In this document: one piece after another, positions 58,672 to 64,000 of the stretch | How positions within the stretch are numbered: position 1 is the first letter of the stretch | Layout of the letters: each line of letters begins with the position of its first letter | Assembly: GCA_002375495.1 (NCBI GenBank) | Contig: DFLU01000012.1 | Span: forward strand, 1 to 64,000 | DNA: 64,000 bases | From: Flavobacteriaceae bacterium UBA3611 | GTDB lineage: Bacteria > Bacteroidota > Bacteroidia > Flavobacteriales > Flavobacteriaceae | Direction: 5' to 3' | Notes under the pieces: model-generated | The model's input: the letters and a program-made list of their open reading frames with translations, nothing else | Told to the model about the DNA's origin: nothing | Databases searched by the model: none | Position numbers and translations under genes: made by a program

Positions 58672-59763
58672 ATGCAACCGTCCCCCCAACAAACATCTGA
58701 ACTCAAAAAAGCCTGCGTAAATTGTGGTGCAGAGCTTCGGTATGCTCCGGGAACGTCTGAACTTACTTGCGAATATTGCGGATACAAACAAGAAATCCCA
58801 GCTTCAGAAACAGCCTTCCAAGAACTGGAACTGAAAAAATACCTCAGCGAATTGGGGTCGCAATCGCATAGCGAACAGATTACGATGCTACATTGTAAGA
58901 ACTGCGGCGCCAATCAACATGTGGAAGAAAATTACAAATCGCTGCATTGTGTGTATTGTAGCATGCCATTGGTGGTAGAAGACGCGTATAAAGACGATTG
59001 GATATTACCTGGCGCCGTGCTTCCCTTTCAAATAGACCAAAAAAAAGCACATCTTATTTTTAAGAAATGGGTAAACGGACTTTGGTGGGCACCCAACAAA
59101 CTAAAAAAAGCTGCGCTCGACCCGCAGCATACCAAAGGACTCTACGCTCCCTTCTGGACATTTGATGCGCAGTTATTTGCCAAGTACACCGGAAAAAGAG
59201 GGGAATATTATTACGTGACCAAAACCGTGGGCAGCGGGAAAAACAGACGCACAGTGCGCGAACGCCGTACCCGCTGGTATCCAGCATCAGGAAATGTATC
59301 AGGATTTGTAGATGACACACTCATAAAAGCATCTGAACAGAAATCGGGAGTGATTCCTAAGAAAATTGCGCACTGGGACCTTCGGAAATTGGAAACCTTT
59401 CAAAGTGCGTACTTGGCAGGTTTTGTTACTGAAAAGTATACCATTCCGCTAAAAGATGGTCATTTGGCCGCTACCAAAGAGGCACGCAATATTGCAGAAC
59501 GTTGGGCCAGACGTGATATCGGTGGCGATACGCAAATTGTATCGTCTATCAACATGCGACTTTCCGAAGAAAAGTTTAAGCATATTTTATTACCTGTGTA
59601 TATAAGTGCTTACAAATACAAAGGAAAGCGCTATAACTTTTTTGTGAATGGGCAGTCGGGTGTTATTTCGGGACAACGACCTTATTCGTTTTGGAAAATA
59701 TTCTTTTTTGTGCTATCTATACTAACTATTTTGGGCATCATCATTTTCTTTATGAACGGATAA
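58672..59763 (+). CDS. Double zinc-ribbon membrane protein
   Basis: A 363-residue protein with two N-terminal zinc ribbons (CVNC...CEYC at about 15-40 and CKNC...CVYC at about 80-105), a central domain with YAPFWTFDAQLFAKYTGKRGEYYYV and RTVRERRTRWYPASG, and one C-terminal membrane segment (WKIFFFVLSILTILGIIIFF). Known TFIIB-type ribbon names are often given to such proteins without evidence for a transcription role. It follows the SPFH-GYF_2 gene, with a palindromic element between them. The likely role is an SPFH partner at the membrane. Confidence 0.85.
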   Translation: MQPSPQQTSELKKACVNCGAELRYAPGTSELTCEYCGYKQEIPASETAFQELELKKYLSELGSQSHSEQITMLHCKNCGANQHVEENYKSLHCVYCSMPLVVEDAYKDDWILPGAVLPFQIDQKKAHLIFKKWVNGLWWAPNKLKKAALDPQHTKGLYAPFWTFDAQLFAKYTGKRGEYYYVTKTVGSGKNRRTVRERRTRWYPASGNVSGFVDDTLIKASEQKSGVIPKKIAHWDLRKLETFQSAYLAGFVTEKYTIPLKDGHLAATKEARNIAERWARRDIGGDTQIVSSINMRLSEEKFKHILLPVYISAYKYKGKRYNFFVNGQSGVISGQRPYSFWKIFFFVLSILTILGIIIFFMNG

Positions 59764-59815
59764 CAGACTTAAAAAGTACCCAATAAAGGGTATGGTTATT
59801 TTATAATGCACTCAA

Positions 59816-59823
59816 TATCTTTG
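59816..59823 (+). promoter_or_regulatory. Probable -7 box TATCTTTG
   Basis: Exact TAnnTTTG, 19 bases before the ATG at 59843. Confidence 0.5.
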
Positions 59824-59842
59824 ACTTGCAAAATAATTTATT

Positions 59843-60859
59843 ATGAAAAAAGTACTGTTACCCCTGTTCTTGTTATTTTCCGTTAGCTACACTGTACTTG
59901 GTCAATGTTCCATTGATCCTGATATCCAGGATAACTACCTTACAGATGCTTGGATCATGGTTTTTAGGGAGTTTGCCGAGAATCCGTCGCATCCAGATTA
60001 TGATATTCCTATTCTCGATGCGCAAAAAACAATCCCTTACCTCGAGAAGCTATCCGCAATTTATGACCGCGTAGACACCAATCCGGTGGTTGATTCATTG
60101 TTTAACAAATTCGCGATACACGCGAGTAACAATCATCCTTCCGATATTGCTTTTGGAAAAATTTATTTGGAAATTGACGAAAAAGCGCCTTGGGTACAAG
60201 ACTTTATAGATACAGGTGTTTCTGGAGTAACCGCCCTAGACCAACTTATGTCTACGTATGAGTTTTCAATATCCAGTGTATCTATTGTGGATCCGCCGGG
60301 AACCTATTCTATTGAGATTGATTCAGATATAATGTATCTGAATCATTTTGCGCTATTAGATGATTTTGTGGCAGTTCAAGATATTTTAAGCGCCTTTCCA
60401 GGCCAAGGAGATGGAACTAATTATAACGGCATACCATTTTTGGTTAATGGCGAACAAGTGGTTGCCGCTAATATTGTGGTAATAGACAACGTCTATCGCT
60501 TTTCATTGCACGTAAATTTTTGTGGGACCACGTGTGAGATATCCAAAGGTTGGGATGTTCTAATTTCAAAGGATTGCTCACAAATTACAATTGAAGCATT
60601 AGAAATTCTAGACGTCACAGAATTTGGAATCAATACTGTTAGCATCTATCCAAATCCGGTAAGTACCTCACTTACTATTGAAGCAGATAATATATCGATT
60701 AAAAGTGTGTCGGTTTTCGCTACAAGTGGCAGGCAAGTATATAATATGCGGTACACTGGCGAAACTATTGATGTTTCATTTTTACCATCAGGATTGTATT
60801 TTATAGAATGTATCACTTCGGAAGGTCAAAAATATAATCATAAATTTTTGAAAAAGTAA
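59843..60859 (+). CDS. T9SS-exported protein of unknown function
   Basis: A 338-residue secreted protein: signal peptide 1-21 (ending VLGQ), an unassigned domain about 22-255 with four Cys (two near the N-terminus and CGTTC), and a C-terminal T9SS sorting domain (VSIYPNPVSTSLTIEADNISIKSVSVFATSGRQVYNMRY ... YFIECITSEGQKYNHKFLKK). It is surface exported or released. I do not recognise the N-terminal domain. Confidence 0.85.
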   Translation: MKKVLLPLFLLFSVSYTVLGQCSIDPDIQDNYLTDAWIMVFREFAENPSHPDYDIPILDAQKTIPYLEKLSAIYDRVDTNPVVDSLFNKFAIHASNNHPSDIAFGKIYLEIDEKAPWVQDFIDTGVSGVTALDQLMSTYEFSISSVSIVDPPGTYSIEIDSDIMYLNHFALLDDFVAVQDILSAFPGQGDGTNYNGIPFLVNGEQVVAANIVVIDNVYRFSLHVNFCGTTCEISKGWDVLISKDCSQITIEALEILDVTEFGINTVSIYPNPVSTSLTIEADNISIKSVSVFATSGRQVYNMRYTGETIDVSFLPSGLYFIECITSEGQKYNHKFLKK

Positions 60860-60918
60860 TCGCTTTTCAACCACAATACGCTTATTTTATACCCTTGGGA
60901 ATTTTAAAATAGTTAGAA

Positions 60919-61644
60919 ATGAGAACCTTAGTGGTGGGTGATATACACGGCGGTTTACGCGGGTTAGAGCAAGTTTTAGAACGTGTACAGCCTTTAAAAA
61001 CAGATACCCTTATTTTTGTTGGCGATTATGTAGATGGTTGGAGTGAAAATGCTGAAACAATTTCCTTTTTAATGTCTTATGCTGAAAAGCATAGATGCAT
61101 TTTTCTTAGGGGAAACCATGACGAATTGTTGTACAATTATTTAAAAGGGAAAGAAAGTGCTCCCATGTGGCTAAACCATGGTGGTGCTTCTAGCATAAAG
61201 AGTTATGCGAAACTTTCCGAAGCAGCTATTGAGCAACACATCCAATTTTTGGAACGTCTAGAAAATTTCTACATAGACAGCGAAAACAGATGTTACCTAC
61301 ACGCAGGATTTGCTAGTAGCAAGGGCCCACAGCATGAATACTTTCCAAATACCGTCTATTGGGACCGCACCCTATGGGAAATGGTTTGTAGTCTAGACCC
61401 TAATCTTTCAGAAGAAGATGATAAGTATCCCAAGCGATTGAAACTCTTCAAGGAAATTTATATTGGCCACACCCCGACGTTCCGGATAGGGAAAGATGTT
61501 CCTACTAATTTCGCAAACGTTTGGAATGTTGATACCGGAGCTGCCTTTAAAGGCAAACTATCCATTTTAGACGCAGACACCAAACAATTCTGGCAGAGTG
61601 ATCCTGTATGGCAATTATACCCTGAGGAAACAGGACGAAATTAA
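60919..61644 (+). CDS. Metallophosphoesterase (PrpE/Ap4A-hydrolase-like)
   Basis: A 241-residue serine/threonine-phosphatase-type metallophosphoesterase: GDIHG at 8-12, GDYVDG at about 36-41, GNHDE at about 64-68 and HTP in YIGHTPTF, the metal-binding set. Members act as protein phosphatases or diadenosine-tetraphosphate hydrolases; the substrate is undecided. Cytoplasmic, with a terminator directly after the stop. Confidence 0.93.
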   Translation: MRTLVVGDIHGGLRGLEQVLERVQPLKTDTLIFVGDYVDGWSENAETISFLMSYAEKHRCIFLRGNHDELLYNYLKGKESAPMWLNHGGASSIKSYAKLSEAAIEQHIQFLERLENFYIDSENRCYLHAGFASSKGPQHEYFPNTVYWDRTLWEMVCSLDPNLSEEDDKYPKRLKLFKEIYIGHTPTFRIGKDVPTNFANVWNVDTGAAFKGKLSILDADTKQFWQSDPVWQLYPEETGRN

Positions 61645-61671
61645 AAACCCGCTCAAAGTTGAACGGGTTTA
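61643..61671. terminator. Terminator after the metallophosphoesterase gene
   Basis: Stem AAACCCG/CGGGTTT with inner TCAA/TTGA pairing, beginning within the stop codon. The following stretch is only moderately T rich. Confidence 0.65.
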
Positions 61672-61749
61672 TAAGATATTCCATATTGTTTAGTTTTCGA
61701 TACAATTGCCACTGAAAGACAATCGCTCGAACTGACATAACTGTTCTTA

Positions 61750-63303
61750 TTATAGATCGAATTTAATACCTTGAGCAAGCGGTAATTCATCTGAGTAATT
61801 CACCGTATTGGTTTGTCTTCTCATATATACTTTCCAGGCATCAGATCCAGACTCTCGTCCGCCACCCGTTTCTTTTTCACCACCAAAAGCGCCGCCGATT
61901 TCAGCACCTGAGGTACCGATATTCACATTGGCAATTCCGCAGTCTGAACCAGCAAACGACAAGAATTTTTCAGCTTCTTTCATTTCGTTGGTCATGATAG
62001 CACTTGACAACCCTTGTGCCACCCCATTTTGTAGGTCGATGGCGTTTTCAACATCGCCACTGTATTTCATAAGGTATAAAATAGGAGCAAAAGTTTCGTG
62101 CTGTACAATTTCAAAGCTGTTCTCAGCTTCAATAATGGCTGGTTTTACATAGCAACCACTTTCGTAGCCTTCCCCTTCTAGCACACCACCTTCAACCAAC
62201 ACATTTCCACCTTCGGCTTTTGCTTTTTCAATAGCACTTAAATAGGTATCTACGGCATCTTTATCGATTAACGGACCAACATGATTATTTTCGTCTAACG
62301 GATTTCCAATTACAATTTGTTTGTAAGCTTCTACGATAGCGTCTTTTACCTTGTCGTACACACTTTCGTGTATGATCAATCTTCGGGTAGACGTACATCG
62401 TTGTCCGCAAGTTCCCACTGCACCAAATACCGCACCTGGCACTACCACTTTAAGATCGGCTGTTGGAGTAATGATGATGGCGTTATTTCCGCCAAGTTCG
62501 AGAAGCGACTTCCCGAAACGTTCTGCAACGGTCTTTCCGACTATTCGGCCCATACGGGTAGAACCTGTTGCTGAGATAAGTGGGATTCGGGTATCTTGTG
62601 TCATCCACTCACCTACTTTATAATCGCCATTAATAATACTTGAAATCCCTTCTGGAAGATCATTGTCTTTTAGTACACCTGCGATGATATTTTGGCAAGC
62701 TACGGTACATAACGGTGCTTTTTCACTTCCTTTCCATACGCAAACATCACCACAAACCCAAGCTAGTGCTGTATTCCACGCCCAAACTGCCACTGGGAAG
62801 TTGAAGGCAGAAATAATTCCTACGATACCCAAAGAATGCCATTGCTCGCGCATGACGTGACCTGGTCGCTCAGACGGAATTGTTTGTCCGTTCAGTTGTC
62901 TCGACAATCCGACCGCAAAGTCACAGATATCGATCATTTCTTGAACTTCACCATATCCTTCTTGAAGTGATTTCCCCATTTCGTAGGATACCAATTTACC
63001 CAAAGGTTCTTTTAATTCGCGTAATTTATTCCCAAACTGACGAACAATCTCACCACGTTGTGGCGCGGGCATAGCTCTAAACGATTTAAAAGCATCTTGC
63101 GCAGCGGCGATTACCTTTTCATATTCGTCTTTGGTAGTCGTCGTTACTTTCCCGATGAGCGCTCCATCTACCGGTGAGTGGGAAGCGATTTCGGCTCCGC
63201 CCGGGTACCATGTGTTTCCTGTGGAAGTTCCGTGGTTAACGTCTTTTAAACCTAGTTGTTCTAATGCTTTATCCATTCCGAAATCGGTGGCTACTGTTGA
63301 CAT
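61750..63303 (-). CDS. Aldehyde dehydrogenase, ALDH7 (antiquitin)-like
   Basis: A 517-residue NAD(P)-dependent aldehyde dehydrogenase. General base E269 lies in LELGGNNA and catalytic C303 in CGQRCTST; FNFPVAVWAWNTALAWVCGD and the ending GSDAWKVYMRRQTNTVNYSDELPLAQGIKFDL match the ALDH7 (alpha-aminoadipic/piperideine-6-carboxylate semialdehyde) group. Lysine breakdown is the likely role. Proximity to the hydroxyanthranilate dioxygenase gene raises the alternative of aminomuconate-semialdehyde oxidation, which is usually done by a different ALDH class. Confidence 0.92.
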   Translation of the reverse strand: MSTVATDFGMDKALEQLGLKDVNHGTSTGNTWYPGGAEIASHSPVDGALIGKVTTTTKDEYEKVIAAAQDAFKSFRAMPAPQRGEIVRQFGNKLRELKEPLGKLVSYEMGKSLQEGYGEVQEMIDICDFAVGLSRQLNGQTIPSERPGHVMREQWHSLGIVGIISAFNFPVAVWAWNTALAWVCGDVCVWKGSEKAPLCTVACQNIIAGVLKDNDLPEGISSIINGDYKVGEWMTQDTRIPLISATGSTRMGRIVGKTVAERFGKSLLELGGNNAIIITPTADLKVVVPGAVFGAVGTCGQRCTSTRRLIIHESVYDKVKDAIVEAYKQIVIGNPLDENNHVGPLIDKDAVDTYLSAIEKAKAEGGNVLVEGGVLEGEGYESGCYVKPAIIEAENSFEIVQHETFAPILYLMKYSGDVENAIDLQNGVAQGLSSAIMTNEMKEAEKFLSFAGSDCGIANVNIGTSGAEIGGAFGGEKETGGGRESGSDAWKVYMRRQTNTVNYSDELPLAQGIKFDL

Positions 63304-63571
63304 AGTGTTGTATTTTAAAGTGGATTGCTAGCGCAATCTATTTTGTGATTATTTATAGTTGAAAAAGGAGCGTATTTATTGCCTATTTTTTCAGCTGCAA
63401 AGGTACGTTTTTCTGAAACGGTAAAAAAGGAGCGCAGGAGAGAAGTTTTTTGTTGTTAAAGGAGCTTTAATTACCCCTGCGGCCAAACCCTCGGTTTGTA
63501 CACTTCTCCTTACCCAATGGGAGAAGCTGTTTTTTGAAGTATTCCATTTTCCGAAGAAAAAATAGCGTGTA
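63304..63571. other. Intergenic region with one hairpin
   Basis: 268 bases without a gene. The only structure I see is CTTCTCC/GGGAGAAG around 63502-63525, with GGCCAAACCCTCGGTTTG just before it; no T run follows, so it resembles a scattered repeat more than a terminator. Confidence 0.4.
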
Positions 63572-64000
63572 TCAGTCTGGTGTAAATCTACTATCCACTT
63601 CCATCACCGTCCCGCAATTATCGCAGGTGCGCAATTCTTTGCTTCCGTAGAAATCTATAAAATGTTGCAGGAAATCTTTTTCTACATCGTTCAGTGGGAA
63701 ATACACTTCGTGCAGTTTATTGTTGCAATTATCGCAGAACCATAGCAAGCCATCTTTTCCTTCAAGATCTTGGCGCTTCCGCTCTACAACGAGACCAATA
63801 GAACCTGCCTCTCGCACGGGAGAATGTGGCACTTTGGCAGGATGCAAGTACATATCTCCTGGGCCTAGCTCCATGGTTCTTTTTTTACCGTTTTCCTGAA
63901 TGTGCACCTGAATATTTCCTTCAAGCTGATAGAACAATTCTTCGGTTTCATTATAGTGGTAATCTTTTCGGGCATTAGGCCCACCCACGATCATTACGAT
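63572..64000 (-). CDS. nbaC: 3-hydroxyanthranilate 3,4-dioxygenase, N-terminus cut by window edge
   Basis: Partial cupin enzyme of the kynurenine pathway that opens 3-hydroxyanthranilate toward quinolinate. The visible 140+ residues hold NARKDYHYNETEELFYQLEG (Fe ligand Glu), YLHPAKVPHSPVRE (Fe ligand His) and the C-terminal rubredoxin-like pair CDNCNNKLHE and CDNCGTV found in bacterial and fungal forms. About 35-40 N-terminal residues, including the first His ligand, lie beyond base 64000. The internal Met at 63992-63994 is not the start. Confidence 0.92.
   Translation of the reverse strand: MVMIVGGPNARKDYHYNETEELFYQLEGNIQVHIQENGKKRTMELGPGDMYLHPAKVPHSPVREAGSIGLVVERKRQDLEGKDGLLWFCDNCNNKLHEVYFPLNDVEKDFLQHFIDFYGSKELRTCDNCGTVMEVDSRFTPD

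Overview
The window is a 64 kb piece of a chromosome from a marine-type member of the Flavobacteriaceae (Bacteroidota). The evidence is the low-to-moderate GC content, many promoters of the Bacteroidota form TAnnTTTG, lipoproteins ending their signal in a Cys followed by Asn/Asp/Glu-rich stretches, type IX secretion (T9SS) cargo with C-terminal sorting domains, a PorZ homologue, the long (1134-residue) IleS and the flavobacterial Bat gene order. I see no prophage, transposase, CRISPR array or rRNA. Gene content looks like core chromosome with short accessory patches.

Layout. 1-12.9 kb: ileS with a DksA/TraR-like gene, small envelope proteins, a CBS-domain protein, a large membrane M28 peptidase overlapping a Rossmann protein, and an M13 peptidase lipoprotein. 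13-16.2 kb: SDR-type threonine dehydrogenase, a T9SS-exported DUF1028 protein, a tiny GIY-YIG gene, tRNA-Asn and a decayed second copy of it. 16.2-28 kb: TonB receptor-recO-porZ overlapping set, gdhA, metB-like gene and several single genes. 28-31.5 kb: thioesterase, alpha/beta hydrolase and a TetR regulator with a matching pair of operators, then YheT and SdpI proteins. 31.5-38.5 kb: housekeeping genes yicC-gmk-nadD, gpsA, pheS, cvpA. 38.5-44 kb: two SulP transporters, a universal stress protein and a beta-carbonic anhydrase, probably a bicarbonate uptake and hydration module. 44-53.2 kb: the complete moxR-DUF58-batD-like-batA-batB-batC-batD-batE operon. 53.4-54.9 kb: two lipoprotein genes that share an almost identical upstream array of TTAAC boxes. 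55-59.8 kb: SDR, four-helix-bundle, AlbA_2, SPFH-GYF_2 and zinc-ribbon genes. 59.8-64 kb: T9SS cargo, a phosphoesterase, an ALDH7-like dehydrogenase and a truncated 3-hydroxyanthranilate dioxygenase.

The least explained signals are short palindromes. A core of about 18-20 bp of the form ATCCCRATnnnTATYGGGAT occurs in an intergenic GC-rich block (4054-4071), inside the D-loop of the decayed tRNA-Asn (16083-16102), and in frame in the signal-peptide region of the BatD-like protein (51111-51130). A second palindrome family with conserved arms and unrelated spacers occurs twice (10065-10139, 58594-58667). Together with the TetR operator pair and the duplicated TTAAC array, these are the best candidates for follow-up.
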